DNA of 64,000 nucleotides, from the NCBI GenBank assembly GCA_024401535.1, contig JAKSKX010000015.1:1-64000 (forward strand). Reading direction: 5' to 3'. This stretch comes from Paludibacteraceae bacterium. Lineage in GTDB: Bacteria > Bacteroidota > Bacteroidia > Bacteroidales > Paludibacteraceae. Made by a program: the position numbers and the translations under genes. Positions 45,205 through 54,419 of the stretch are shown in pieces. The stretch's first letter is position 1; each line of letters opens with the position of its first letter. A model generated the notes under the pieces. The model had not been told where the DNA came from, made no database searches, and saw nothing but the letters and a program-made list of their open reading frames with translations.

Positions 45205-45234
45205 AAATCTTTATAACTTTTTTGATGGATTTGA

Positions 45235-46539
45235 CTAGTTATAAACATCATAATCAAAAACAATAGGAATACCGAACAAACCTTTTTTTAGTTTTATCTC
45301 AATACTTTTACTATCCATTTGATGGCTTGATATTTCTAGGTCACGATACACATTCTCGCCATCTCTCTTGAAAATTGCATGATAAGAGTAGTAGTGGCCA
45401 TGCTTTGTCTTGTGATATCGGCTTTCTGTCGAACACGGATAAGACTCTGTAGTATAGTTTGCATGTGAACACATCTTATTATATATTAGTATCACCAAGC
45501 CGCAACAAGCAACAACTGCAGTAGTACTAAGCACAAGCTTTTTAATCAGCTTGTCACACCATACATTGTAAGGCTCACTTTTATAGTCGCATATCTTTAA
45601 GAGTTTTCTGCGTTCTGAAAATGCAATCAAAATAGAAACCAATACCGAGAACACAAAAAAAATTAAATATCCAGGGTGACCGAACTCCAAAAATGGGCTC
45701 CTGCTTTTATCAAGCATGAACATAATCACAACCGCACAACCAATCAAAACAAACCACAGCCAACCTGAGCAGCTTACTTTTCTTGGTGCATCTGAAATTT
45801 CGCCTTTCACAAAATCACTCGACTGAGATTTCTCGAAAAGCAATTCGTCCGCATCAGTAACAACCGAATAGCTCGCCAATCGCTTGACAGACGCAACATT
45901 TGCACCATCAGGGTTGATAACATAAGTCTTGATGGAAAGTTGAAGCACCTCTCCCACTTTCCATGAATTATACTCAGAGCGGGAAATAGAAGACCTGTCC
46001 GGTTCCAACCTATGGTTCAAGTAATGCACGTAATATGATGTACTGTTCTTGGAACGATGAACCGTCATTTCTGTTATTTTTGTCGTAAAAGGTACAGTCC
46101 TGTTCGGTGAAATAGATGCATCAACAGAAGCCATGACGCTAAAGTGAATCCAATTGACAATGCTGCACACAACAAGAATAAGAAAAATGGTGCAGAAAAT
46201 ACTCTTCGGAGCATCATAAGGGAAGAAAAGCTTAGGATAATATTTGCTAAGCGAAAAGTACGCAACTGCAGACAAAGGCAGACTCATCAACGATGGAAAC
46301 CTTGTCTGATACGAATACTTATTTGTGTTTGACTGTCCGTTAAACGAAAGGCAAATAGGAACAAGTCCCCACATTACTCCCAGCGCAATCCATTTCACAA
46401 AAAGGGGTAAAACAGGAACAGCCCAAACTATCCAAGGCACCAGCATTACTACAGATGACCATATACAAGCATCCTTGATTCCTTTCTCCCTTAGAAACTC
46501 TGCGTTTTCAACATTTGCTGTGAAATTATATTTCCCCAT
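45235..46539 (-). CDS. Multi-TM membrane protein with DUF3592-like soluble domain
   Basis: An unrecognised 434-residue inner-membrane protein. Hydrophobic segments lie near residues 28-65, 90-105, 115-135, 255-275, 288-305 and 335-355. A small soluble beta domain (about 145-210, with SYYVHYLNHRLEPDRSSISR, EVLQLSIKTYVI) recalls DUF3592 and the paralogues at 17.4-18.4 kb. The C-terminal soluble part is His- and Tyr-rich (HKTKHGHYYSYHAIFKRDG). It follows the LolA-like gene by 5 nt, so co-transcription is likely, but the link to lipoprotein sorting is not established. Confidence 0.62.
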   Translation of the reverse strand: MGKYNFTANVENAEFLREKGIKDACIWSSVVMLVPWIVWAVPVLPLFVKWIALGVMWGLVPICLSFNGQSNTNKYSYQTRFPSLMSLPLSAVAYFSLSKYYPKLFFPYDAPKSIFCTIFLILVVCSIVNWIHFSVMASVDASISPNRTVPFTTKITEMTVHRSKNSTSYYVHYLNHRLEPDRSSISRSEYNSWKVGEVLQLSIKTYVINPDGANVASVKRLASYSVVTDADELLFEKSQSSDFVKGEISDAPRKVSCSGWLWFVLIGCAVVIMFMLDKSRSPFLEFGHPGYLIFFVFSVLVSILIAFSERRKLLKICDYKSEPYNVWCDKLIKKLVLSTTAVVACCGLVILIYNKMCSHANYTTESYPCSTESRYHKTKHGHYYSYHAIFKRDGENVYRDLEISSHQMDSKSIEIKLKKGLFGIPIVFDYDVYN

Positions 46540-46544
46540 CGTCT

Positions 46545-47207
46545 TTATCTCAAATCTATTACCTCTACGTCTTTATGTTTAGCGGCATCGAAAACAAAAT
46601 CCGAATCTGCAAAAACAGCCTTCTTCATCTCATCGACTACCACAATAGTATTCACTCCATCCTTGCCCTGAACCAATATGCAGACAGGAAGCAAAGTTGC
46701 AGAGTCAAGCGACAATGTCACACGTGCATACTTGCTTTTTAAGTCTTCTGGAAACATATCAACAATCTCTATGTTTCCCGATTGTGTCTTGTCTGTTCCG
46801 ATGTACTTCATCTTGTACCCGTCCTTGTACGAGCGAAGTATATACAAAGGATTCAATGACTTCAACTGCTCCTTGTCGGGAGTGCTGATATTCACTTCGT
46901 TGTTGTCCTTTATGTAAACGTATTCCGTTGTTCCGTCGAAATATGTATCTACTCCGGCAACAGAAAGTTTGAACTTTTCCGCCTTCATGTCCACACTACC
47001 CTTCATCTTCTGTGACTTGTTGCTCTGGTTGTTCTTGATGTCAAGGGTGAATTTAATGGAGTATGAGTTGTTTCCATCTACAACCTTATAAGCCTTGTCG
47101 AGCAAAGACATAGCCTTGGGGTCTTTTGCATCCTGCGCAACAACGGATACCGAAGACAAAGCAAGGAAACCACCCAACACAATATTCAGTACATTTTTGA
47201 ATCTCAT
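46545..47207 (-). CDS. LolA-like outer-membrane lipoprotein carrier
   Basis: A 220-residue periplasmic protein of the LolA fold, which shuttles lipoproteins to the outer membrane. A signal peptide (ending LALSSVSVVAQ) precedes DKAYKVVDGNNSYSIKFTLD, MKGSVDMKAEKFKLSVAG and DTYFDGTTEYVYIKDNNEVN, the successive strands typical of LolA family proteins. The C-terminal loop is also LolA-like (DFVFDAAKHKDVEVIDLR). Bacteroidota genomes often hold several LolA-like proteins, so it may not be the main LolA. It has the best promoter in the window (-33 and -7 with 20-nt spacing). Confidence 0.88.
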   Translation of the reverse strand: MRFKNVLNIVLGGFLALSSVSVVAQDAKDPKAMSLLDKAYKVVDGNNSYSIKFTLDIKNNQSNKSQKMKGSVDMKAEKFKLSVAGVDTYFDGTTEYVYIKDNNEVNISTPDKEQLKSLNPLYILRSYKDGYKMKYIGTDKTQSGNIEIVDMFPEDLKSKYARVTLSLDSATLLPVCILVQGKDGVNTIVVVDEMKKAVFADSDFVFDAAKHKDVEVIDLR

Positions 47208-47232
47208 AATATCGTAAACTTTAACCTTTATG

Positions 47233-47264
47233 CAAAGTTAGTCTATTGGCAACTATACTCCAAA
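47233..47264 (-). promoter_or_regulatory. Predicted promoter of the LolA-like operon
   Basis: On the minus strand TTTG (47264-47261), 20 nt, then TAACTTTG (47240-47233). Both elements match the Bacteroidota consensus. The ATG is 25 nt downstream. Confidence 0.75.
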
Positions 47265-47291
47265 AGAAATACGTTAAAAAGAGTTAAAAAT

Positions 47292-47319
47292 AAAGGGAAA
47301 CATATAAATGCTTCCCTTA
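47292..47319 (-). terminator. Terminator of the T9SS-tailed protein gene
   Basis: AAGGGAAGCAT pairs with ATGTTTCCCTTT on the minus strand with one mismatch, followed by a T-rich stretch. Confidence 0.75.
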
Positions 47320-47347
47320 TATATTGCCTTTCAGCAGTGCTTAAGCA

Positions 47348-48412
47348 TTATTTCTTTACTACGTTCTGAGCGTATGTGCCGCCATTATAAGTGGCACGAA
47401 GCACATAGTGGCCAAGGCCAAGGTCTGAAGTCTCAAGAGTCACAGTATTTGTACCCTCCTCTACATTGAACTTTCCGAATCCCTTGATAAGCTTTCCGTT
47501 TGCATCAAGAATGTCTAGTGTTACTTCTCCTGCCTTGCTTGAAGTATAGGAAGCAACAAGTACAGACTTGAATGGATTAGGATATGCGCTTAGCTCGAAG
47601 GAAGCATCCTCAGCATCCTCGTTTGAAACCTCGTCAGTTGAACGAAGTGCATAAACAGAGCCCTCTGTCTGGTAGTATGCATACTCGCTATGTGACTGAC
47701 CGCAAGCGCAGTTGCAGTCGCTCTTGGTATCATCAACAAGCGCAATCATAACCGGATAGCGAACACCAGGAGCAAAGTACTGATAGCGGATTGTATGAAT
47801 ATCGAAATTCAAAGAGCCAAGAGGCTGCTTATAGAACTTCTCAACCTTTACACGAAGAACATTCTCGTACTTGTTTCCATCAGGAAGGATTAGTGTACCC
47901 CACGCATCAGCTGTTGTGAAGTACTGTCCCTCTATAGAGTAAACCTTGCCATCATTGTCAGTATATGAACCGTCCATTGGACCTGAAACGATGTCTCCGT
48001 AAGCGAATGGGAAAGGTAGGTCAACAATAGGCTCGTTGAACTGGATGAAAGCTCCTCCCTTACCTTTCAATCCCCAATACATCTTCTGGTTCTTGCTTAT
48101 CTCGAAATATGTGTTCTTGTCTCCTCCCTCGTTACACTCCAAAAGGTTGTTAGAAGAGCCAAGATTCAAATTACCAACCTGAACACCTGTGTTGACACCC
48201 TGGTTGATGACCATATTCTCGCTTGTCTCTGCCTTAGAGAAATCCCAAATCTGAGCGGGGCCGCTCTGACTGTTGTCTGTATATTCAAACTTTGTAAGCG
48301 TACGCTCGTCTCCTGGAATCAAGGCATTAGTGCGATATGTAACCTTAGTCTGTGCTCCTGCAATAGAGCATAGGGCTAAAGAAAGTGCGATTGTAGTAAA
48401 TAACTTCTTCAT
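47348..48412 (-). CDS. Secreted protein with T9SS sorting tail, function unknown
   Basis: A 354-residue exported protein. A signal peptide (MKKLFTTIALSLALCSIAGA) is followed by a beta-rich domain of about 240 residues without a recognised catalytic motif (SGPAQIWDFSKAETSENM, KMYWGLKGKGGAFIQF, a Cys-rich segment CNCACGQSH). The C-terminal 80 residues form a T9SS type A sorting domain: SAYPNPFKSVLVASY, GEVTLDILDANGKLIKGF and LGLGHYVLRATYNGG, ending VVKK. It is therefore probably anchored on or released from the cell surface by the type IX system. Confidence 0.8.
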   Translation of the reverse strand: MKKLFTTIALSLALCSIAGAQTKVTYRTNALIPGDERTLTKFEYTDNSQSGPAQIWDFSKAETSENMVINQGVNTGVQVGNLNLGSSNNLLECNEGGDKNTYFEISKNQKMYWGLKGKGGAFIQFNEPIVDLPFPFAYGDIVSGPMDGSYTDNDGKVYSIEGQYFTTADAWGTLILPDGNKYENVLRVKVEKFYKQPLGSLNFDIHTIRYQYFAPGVRYPVMIALVDDTKSDCNCACGQSHSEYAYYQTEGSVYALRSTDEVSNEDAEDASFELSAYPNPFKSVLVASYTSSKAGEVTLDILDANGKLIKGFGKFNVEEGTNTVTLETSDLGLGHYVLRATYNGGTYAQNVVKK

Positions 48413-48811
48413 ATCTCTTTTTTCTTTAATTTTTTCTAAAAATCCTTTAATGGCGCTAAATTACTAACTTTTTTCTAATTATCACCATATTCGGACAATT
48501 TTTAATTTTTTTTAACAGAGCAATAGAAATTGAACAGGATTGGAAAAAACATTTGTTTTTCCGATAAGTTTCTCAAGAAATTTAATCTTACAATTTACCC
48601 AAGAGAGCTGCCTTCACAGAAAAATAAGATTTCAAGTTTTCAGAAGAACTGCTGTTTGCTTTTATCACGGCAAGAAAAACATTGTCTCTGTGAACGTACA
48701 GATTCCCATTGATTTTTCAAGGCATAGGCACCTTGTCCATAATTCTATAAACAAAAATAGAGACATCATTTGATGCCTCCATTATCTATGATTAAAAAAG
48801 AAAGACCCACG
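48413..48811. other. Intergenic region with a weak hairpin, no gene seen
   Basis: About 400 AT-rich bases between two minus-strand genes. Open frames here lack any recognisable feature. A short inverted repeat at 48762-48777 (GACATCATTTGATGCC) may end the C69 peptidase transcript, but its loop is only two bases. Confidence 0.5.
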
Positions 48812-50461
48812 CTATTTCGCATTCTGATACTCGTCAGGCAGCTTGTACTTGTCGCCTGTCTCGTTTATAATCTGTCGATAGAACCAATCAGAATAACCGG
48901 GGAAAGAAATCTTTTCAGGAACACCCCAACCGTTGTCTATGAACTTGCCTTTTCTCTCTCTCTTGACACCACCGTCACAGTACTTTACAAGCAGGAACTC
49001 GCCAAGAGACTTCCATGCAGACATGGTGATATGCGACTGGTTTTCAGAATACTCCGTTAGGAAACGTGCTGCATATTCGGGACTCTTTTTGTAAAGACTC
49101 TTTGCCGCCTCCTCGACAACCTCAAGGTTATCTTCGAGCTTCTTTTCAATCTCTAGCTGCTGCTTGATAACATCAGGAGCCATCAACGAATATCTGTAGT
49201 AAACCATATTAGAGACCCAATTGAACACCCAGTAAGCTGAGTCCCAAGAGAACTTCAACTGACTTCCGTTATCGGTTGTAAAACACTTTGGAACGCTTGT
49301 AATACCGCAATACAACGGAATATAGACTGTAAATGTCGCATCGTCAACACCGTACCACAACACACCTCCAACCATATTGGGAAGATAGTTGCGCATCTGA
49401 GCCACGAAGGAAAAGGCGTTCTGAGGGCCAGCGATAGGGTTCTCGTTAAAATACTTTACACCGTCAACTTCCCACTCTCTTGGAGCGAAACGCATCTGAG
49501 AACCGAAAGGCTCGCTTCCGACTCCTTCGCTTGAATTCAAGGGAGTACCCTCGAATCTGTCTCGCATAAGCTGCTTCAAGTCATGAAGGGAAATCTTGTT
49601 TGTTGGCTTAACCCACAAAGGAAGTCTCTCGTCACTCTTTCCCATAACATAGTCCAAATACTTGTCCATATCTGGAGAAAGCTGTCTGAACACAGACCAT
49701 ACTCTAGAATCGCAAAATCTGCGAGCAGAGAAACTCATCGGGTCATAGGCATCAGAGAAACTGAATTCCTTGTTTTTCCCGTCAAAATACCCTTTCTCTC
49801 TTGCAAAGGAAATCACATCCTTGGAATACATACAGTTCTGCCTGTCGTTCATTGGAAAAGATGTAATTCTTGAGTGGTTGGCATGCGCACAGATATAGTC
49901 GTCAGGAACTCTTTGTGCAACCCACACGGCACCCTTGATGTCAGGACCCTTTCCAATCATCTCCATAATCCAAATTTGGTTGGGGTCGGCAATAGTAAAA
50001 GTTTCGCCACTACTGCAATAGCCGTACTCGCTAACCAATTCTGTCATGATTTGTATGGCCTCAACAGCATTCTTGCATCTCTGCAGAGTAATCTTTATCA
50101 AGTTTCCATAGTCAAGTATTCCACTTGTATCGACAAGTTCTGGACGACCTCCCCAAGTCGATTCCGTAATACAAACCTGATACTCGTTCATATTGCCAAG
50201 TACAGCGGCAGTCTCGGGAACTTGGTCAACCTTTCCCTGATAGCGGCGAGTGTCCCAACCGTAAATATCTATCTTTGAATACTTTGAGTGCTCCTCTCTC
50301 GGGCTAAAGTCCAACTCTCCATACAAATAGTACGAGTCTGCAGAATAAGTGCAGAGCGTAGAGCCATCCGAAGAACAACCCTTTCCTACAAGGATGTTCG
50401 TACCGCAATAAGCCGCACAAGAGTATATTATAAATGCAATTAGAAAACCAACTCGTTTCAT
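48812..50461 (-). CDS. Family C69 dipeptidase (N-terminal nucleophile)
   Basis: A 549-residue exported peptidase of family C69. The signal peptide (MKRVGFLIAFIIYSCAAY) is followed directly by CGTNILVGKGCSSDGSTL, in which the first Cys (residue 19) should become the N-terminal nucleophile after processing. VLGNMNEYQVCITESTWGG, the GETFTIADPNQIWIMEMIG segment and YICAHANHSRI are conserved in the family. I chose the ATG at 50461 because it gives the signal peptide; upstream residues overlap the M23 gene. It lies 5 nt after the M23 peptidase gene, so the two probably act in one pathway of peptide or peptidoglycan breakdown. Confidence 0.9.
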   Translation of the reverse strand: MKRVGFLIAFIIYSCAAYCGTNILVGKGCSSDGSTLCTYSADSYYLYGELDFSPREEHSKYSKIDIYGWDTRRYQGKVDQVPETAAVLGNMNEYQVCITESTWGGRPELVDTSGILDYGNLIKITLQRCKNAVEAIQIMTELVSEYGYCSSGETFTIADPNQIWIMEMIGKGPDIKGAVWVAQRVPDDYICAHANHSRITSFPMNDRQNCMYSKDVISFAREKGYFDGKNKEFSFSDAYDPMSFSARRFCDSRVWSVFRQLSPDMDKYLDYVMGKSDERLPLWVKPTNKISLHDLKQLMRDRFEGTPLNSSEGVGSEPFGSQMRFAPREWEVDGVKYFNENPIAGPQNAFSFVAQMRNYLPNMVGGVLWYGVDDATFTVYIPLYCGITSVPKCFTTDNGSQLKFSWDSAYWVFNWVSNMVYYRYSLMAPDVIKQQLEIEKKLEDNLEVVEEAAKSLYKKSPEYAARFLTEYSENQSHITMSAWKSLGEFLLVKYCDGGVKRERKGKFIDNGWGVPEKISFPGYSDWFYRQIINETGDKYKLPDEYQNAK

Positions 50462-50466
50462 GCTAA

Positions 50467-52167
50467 TTAATAGATAATATTCTTTGTATAAGTAGCCACG
50501 TTGCCACACATGTCAGTAACTGTAAAGGTAAGGACCCTTTGCTTTCCTTCTTTTTGAATACCTTCATTAGGAAGGAAGCAGTATAGCAAAGATGTCTTGG
50601 CATCATACTCGAACAACACCCACTTGCCGTCAATCTCTCCACGATAAGACTTGATTCCGCTCAATCCGTCACCCATAGACAAGACTATTGTATTTGTTGT
50701 TCTTATGTTTTTTGTTTGGCGCACACCAATGAAAGGTTTTTCAGTATCCTTCCAAATAGCATACCTGCCCAAGTTTCGTATCTTACACGTCAAATAACCA
50801 TTGTTATATGACGCATTGTAAGCACGAAGTATAGTGCCTACATTGGAAAGTTCGACAATGACATATTTGCTTTTGTCTGTGAGCGTGTCGTTCTCTATCT
50901 TGATTGTCAAGTCGCAGAAAGAGTGAAGAGGTATTCCTGCGTTACCAACAGTGTGAATACCAGAGAAATACTTTGTGCTTGGCTCATACTTGTAACCTAC
51001 CGACAAGTCTGTATATAGCGCATCCTCGGGGAACAGCATCAACAACTTGTCGTTCTCGAACATGTTTGGAATACCCGCAGTCAGTTTGTCCGCTTGGTTT
51101 GGATATGGAGTATATGGCTGCTTGTCACCGACAATTGTCATGCGAAGGACATCTTTCAATCCCATATCATCCTCTACCTCATATACAACCTCGTATTCAC
51201 GCTCCTCGTTCACATTCAATATACCGTTGTTAATGAAAGACTTCTGAATGTTAAGGGGATTGTTCTTCTCTTTAGTAAACTTCATGAAAAACTCACCTGT
51301 ATTTACCTGCTGAGCATAGTCCATAAAACTGTTTATTGCTCGAGTGTTAGCGAACAACACATCAGAGATGTTAACCTCAGTCGCCAACTTGCCATCAAAA
51401 TACAGTCTCAAAATTCGTGGAGTGTGATGGAATGGAGTGCCTGTCATAAAGTCAAAAGCCTTGACCTCGAAAGCTATTTCTCCCCAAGCCCTAACTTTTG
51501 AAGGGCCGTTCAACCTCTTCTCATTACCGACAACTTTTGTGTTGAACTTAACACTTTCCCTGCCGCTTACAACTCCTTTACCTTTTATTGCATATATCTT
51601 GGCTGCATTGATTCTTGGAGCACGGTTATCCTCAATCTTCCATACATTGTTGTACTTCAACGGATTAAGCAAATGACCTTGAGGGGAACGCAATTCAAAG
51701 TGCAAGTGAGGACCTGCACTGCTTCCCGTATTTCCGCTCCAAGCGAACTGCTCGCCTTTTTTCACCTTTATTTCACCCGGTTTTAGGTTAACTTCAACCT
51801 CATACGCTTGTTTCTCTTCCTGTGTCTGTCTCACTTTCTTGGCTATTTCACCAAGGAATCCGTTCAAATGGGCATAAAGGGAAACAGTTCCATCAGGATG
51901 GGTAATCATGACTCTTTTTCCGTAACTTCTTGATTCTACGGACACATACGAAACATAACCATCCTCGACAGCATAGATAGGAAGGTTCACCTGTCCACCT
52001 GTACGGAAATCCAATCCACCATGAAAATGGTTTCTTCTCAGTTCAAGATAGCTACCTGAAAGAGTCGTAACCTCAAGTGGTTGGACAGGATTCAAGTTCT
52101 GTGCGAATGAAAGAACTGCAAAAATAGAAGTCAAGAATAAGAAAATAAGTTTGCGAAAAGAGGCCAT
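50467..52167 (-). CDS. M23-family metallopeptidase
   Basis: A 566-residue periplasmic or surface enzyme with the LytM/M23 fold, cutting peptidoglycan cross-bridges. Signal peptide (ending AVLSFAQ). The peptidase domain is near the N-terminus: NHFHGGLDFRTGG (His49 and Asp53 as zinc ligands), then SLYAHLNGF and GPHLHFELRSPQG (His154 and His156), followed by NPLKY. A long C-terminal beta-rich region (about 180-566) without recognised domain probably positions it. All metal ligands are present. It is upstream of and nearly adjoining the C69 dipeptidase gene. Confidence 0.92.
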   Translation of the reverse strand: MASFRKLIFLFLTSIFAVLSFAQNLNPVQPLEVTTLSGSYLELRRNHFHGGLDFRTGGQVNLPIYAVEDGYVSYVSVESRSYGKRVMITHPDGTVSLYAHLNGFLGEIAKKVRQTQEEKQAYEVEVNLKPGEIKVKKGEQFAWSGNTGSSAGPHLHFELRSPQGHLLNPLKYNNVWKIEDNRAPRINAAKIYAIKGKGVVSGRESVKFNTKVVGNEKRLNGPSKVRAWGEIAFEVKAFDFMTGTPFHHTPRILRLYFDGKLATEVNISDVLFANTRAINSFMDYAQQVNTGEFFMKFTKEKNNPLNIQKSFINNGILNVNEEREYEVVYEVEDDMGLKDVLRMTIVGDKQPYTPYPNQADKLTAGIPNMFENDKLLMLFPEDALYTDLSVGYKYEPSTKYFSGIHTVGNAGIPLHSFCDLTIKIENDTLTDKSKYVIVELSNVGTILRAYNASYNNGYLTCKIRNLGRYAIWKDTEKPFIGVRQTKNIRTTNTIVLSMGDGLSGIKSYRGEIDGKWVLFEYDAKTSLLYCFLPNEGIQKEGKQRVLTFTVTDMCGNVATYTKNIIY

Positions 52168-52240
52168 TTTAGTAATTAGTAATCAATAGTTAATAATTCC
52201 GATTGTTTACCTGTTTATCTGTTTACTTTGTTTATAGTAT
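52168..52240. repeat. AT-rich intergenic repeat cluster (copy A)
   Basis: Contains AGTAATTAGTAATCAATAG followed by TTAATAATTCC and then GTTTACCTGTTTATCTGTTTA-type units. The same two unit types recur at 54.99-55.27, 56.94-57.02 and 59.03-59.07 kb next to gene ends. Confidence 0.6.
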
Positions 52241-52246
52241 ATAATA

Positions 52247-52282
52247 AAGGTGTATTCCGGAAATAATCAGGAACACACCTTG
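52247..52282 (-). terminator. Terminator of rpsP
   Basis: AAGGTGTATTCC pairs with GGAACACACCTT (one mismatch) across a 12-base loop. The minus-strand side leads into TTTATTAT. Confidence 0.75.
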
Positions 52283-52315
52283 TATTTTTGTCTCAAAGAG
52301 ACGATTCGCAAGAAA

Positions 52316-52849
52316 TTACTCTGCTGCAGGAGCCTCAGCCTCAGTCTGCTCAGCCTCAGATGCGTTAGCTGCCTCTGCTGCTGCGATAGCCTCAGCCTTC
52401 TTCTTAGCTACAGCCTCAGCCTTAGCCTTGTTGAAAGCCTGCTCAGCGCTAAGCTTAGCCTTCTTAACTGTATCAGCTGCACCCTTTAGGCTTGCCTTCT
52501 TAGCCTCAACCTTAGCGTCCTTCTCCTTCTTCCAAGCATCGAACTTCTGGTCAGCAACTGCCTCAGAGAAAGCACCCTTCTTAACACCACCAAGTAGGTG
52601 CTTCTTTAGGAAAATACCCTCACCTGAAAGGATTGTGCGAGCAGTGTCAGTTGGCTCAGCTCCGTTAAGGACCCACTGAAGAGCCTTCTCAAAGTTTAAA
52701 TCAACTGTAGCAGGGTCTGTGTTTGGATTGTATGTTCCAAGCTTCTCAATAAACTTACCATCACGTGGTGCTCTGCTATCAGCTACGACGATGTGGTAGT
52801 ACGCGTACCCCTTGCGGCCGTGTCTTTGCAATCTAATCTTAGTTGCCAT
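52316..52849 (-). CDS. rpsP: 30S ribosomal protein S16 with Ala-rich extension
   Basis: A small-subunit assembly protein. Residues 1-80 are canonical S16 ([20 protein letters not shown] and [19 protein letters not shown]). A further 95 residues form a Lys/Ala-rich then Glu/Ala-rich helix ([20 protein letters not shown], ending EAEAPAAE). Such tails occur in other Bacteroidota S16 proteins; their role is unknown. It is transcribed alone, without the usual rimM-trmD-rplS neighbours. A TAnnTTTG box lies 33 nt upstream. Confidence 0.96.
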   Translation of the reverse strand: MATKIRLQRHGRKGYAYYHIVVADSRAPRDGKFIEKLGTYNPNTDPATVDLNFEKALQWVLNGAEPTDTARTILSGEGIFLKKHLLGGVKKGAFSEAVADQKFDAWKKEKDAKVEAKKASLKGAADTVKKAKLSAEQAFNKAKAEAVAKKKAEAIAAAEAANASEAEQTEAEAPAAE

Positions 52850-52881
52850 TTTTTAATCTGATTTAAATTTTAATTCGGCTG

Positions 52882-52889
52882 CAAAGTTA
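52882..52889 (-). promoter_or_regulatory. Predicted -7 promoter box of rpsP
   Basis: TAACTTTG on the minus strand, 32 nt before the ATG. Confidence 0.62.
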
Positions 52890-53041
52890 GTACTTTTTAT
52901 TTAACACACAAACATTTGATATTATTTTTTCTAGCAAAAGTCATTCAAACAAGCGGTTCGGCTTCCCTCTACGCTCAAATTACCTTTTAGAGATAAAACC
53001 TTTTTCGTACGAGTAAAAATATATATTAAGGGATTTTTTTC

Positions 53042-53049
53042 TAATTTTG
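53042..53049 (+). promoter_or_regulatory. Predicted -7 promoter box of the membrane protein gene at 53074
   Basis: TAATTTTG, 24 nt before the ATG at 53074. A TTG at 53047 in the coding frame lies inside this box, so it is not the start. Confidence 0.58.
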
Positions 53050-53073
53050 CGTCCACAACAAACTATTCTTACA

Positions 53074-54342
53074 ATGGGTAAAGGCTCAAATAAAAACAGA
53101 AAGGACAATCAAAATAACGTGAGTTCACTCCGTAGTATAAATATTGACTCGCATTCATTAAATATTGACTCGCATTCATATAGTCAAGATTCAACTTTCA
53201 AAACTATCTCAAGTTCAGGATATTTCTCTGAACTGAGCGACAAGGACTTTTTATTCAAAGATGCACATTCCAAAACACGACGAATCATTGCTACCATTGT
53301 CGGGTTCATCCTGTCATTCTTAGTAATGTCCTATTGGCCACTAATATTTCCGTTATTAAAGGACACTGATTTGCCCAACCCCCTACGAATTTTAGTTAGG
53401 ATTACTTCATTGTTCGGAGGAATGTTTGGCTATATTTATTTAATAATAGGAAACAAGAGAGACAGATTTTCCCCTAATTGGAAAAACTATTTGATAGTCC
53501 CTGTATTGGGAACGATATTGTGCATATATGCTATGAACAGATTCTCTTCTCGTGGTATTGAAAGAATGATTACACCTGACGCGTTATTTCTGAACTCTGT
53601 TGTATGCACTATAATATATTACTATGTTAAAGTCCTACACACAAACACTATGGCTTGGGTGGACGACCTCTTTTCCAATAATTCATACATAAACTTTACA
53701 ACAAGAGTTATTGAAAAGCATATAAACACAGATAGAAATGCAAAATACTACAGATTCACCGTAATCAACAGCAAAATACAGAAACAGACATTCGAGATTA
53801 ATGATTATATGGACGACGCTGAAGCTTTTTACAATAAACTTTATCCAGGTACGGTGATTATGCTAAAAATAAAACAAACAATAATAAACGACACAGAACC
53901 TTTGGTCAAGGAGTTTGTAAAATTAGATAGTTTCACGGGAATAACAGATGCAGAAGGACTACAAAATTTAGAGACCAAGAATGTTGAAGACGACCAAGAG
54001 ATTGAAGATGACAATCTTGAGAAATGGGGATGCACATATATTATTGCTGCAGGAATGGCTTTTCTTTCTGCTATAATAAACAGAATCTTTTCGTCAAACG
54101 AGACGTGGTTCCAAAAACAATTCCATGAATGGAACTATGCGTACGCCATAATAGGTTTTGTAGTTGCTGCTATTTGGCTATGCATATCATTCATAAAACA
54201 AACGGCGAAGGGAAAACCTGAAAATACAAAAGTGCAGATATATCGCCTGCCTATGGATTATACCTCTGCGTGCGTATTAGTCTTTTCTGTTGGAGGAGTT
54301 ATCGTATGTCTTATTAGCGGTATAGTCAGTATTTTCGATTAA
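53074..54342 (+). CDS. Multi-TM membrane protein, DUF3592-like, with tandem heptapeptide repeat
   Basis: A 422-residue membrane protein I do not recognise. After a soluble N-terminus of about 65 residues, hydrophobic segments lie near 75-95, 105-125, 137-155, 170-190, 322-340, 355-372 and 400-420. A soluble beta domain (about 205-280, KYYRFTVINSKIQKQTFEIN and PGTVIMLKIKQTI) resembles DUF3592. The N-terminus contains a seven-residue tandem repeat NIDSHSL/NIDSHSY produced by a perfect 21-bp DNA duplication. The layout is like the 45.2 kb protein. It stands alone and converges on adk. Confidence 0.62.
   Translation: MGKGSNKNRKDNQNNVSSLRSINIDSHSLNIDSHSYSQDSTFKTISSSGYFSELSDKDFLFKDAHSKTRRIIATIVGFILSFLVMSYWPLIFPLLKDTDLPNPLRILVRITSLFGGMFGYIYLIIGNKRDRFSPNWKNYLIVPVLGTILCIYAMNRFSSRGIERMITPDALFLNSVVCTIIYYYVKVLHTNTMAWVDDLFSNNSYINFTTRVIEKHINTDRNAKYYRFTVINSKIQKQTFEINDYMDDAEAFYNKLYPGTVIMLKIKQTIINDTEPLVKEFVKLDSFTGITDAEGLQNLETKNVEDDQEIEDDNLEKWGCTYIIAAGMAFLSAIINRIFSSNETWFQKQFHEWNYAYAIIGFVVAAIWLCISFIKQTAKGKPENTKVQIYRLPMDYTSACVLVFSVGGVIVCLISGIVSIFD
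53138..53179 (+). repeat. Perfect 21-bp tandem duplication inside a coding region
   Basis: TAAATATTGACTCGCATTCAT occurs twice back to back (53138-53158 and 53159-53179). The duplication keeps the frame and adds seven residues to the protein N-terminus. Confidence 0.93.
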
Positions 54343-54363
54343 AGACAGAACTTGAACACACAA

Positions 54364-54394
54364 AAAAGGCGGGCTTCAAAAGAAACTCGCCTTT
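54364..54394. terminator. Terminator between convergent genes (membrane protein and adk)
   Basis: AAAGGCG pairs with CGCCTTT at the base of a hairpin with interior GGG/CTC pairs and a loop of about 12 bases; T-rich on both sides. Confidence 0.75.
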
Positions 54395-54419
54395 ATATTT
54401 GTACCTGTCAAAGGACTGA

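Noticed and set aside
48530-48773. Two overlapping small plus-strand frames
   Set aside because: No promoter, no recognisable motif, and composition like plain intergenic sequence.
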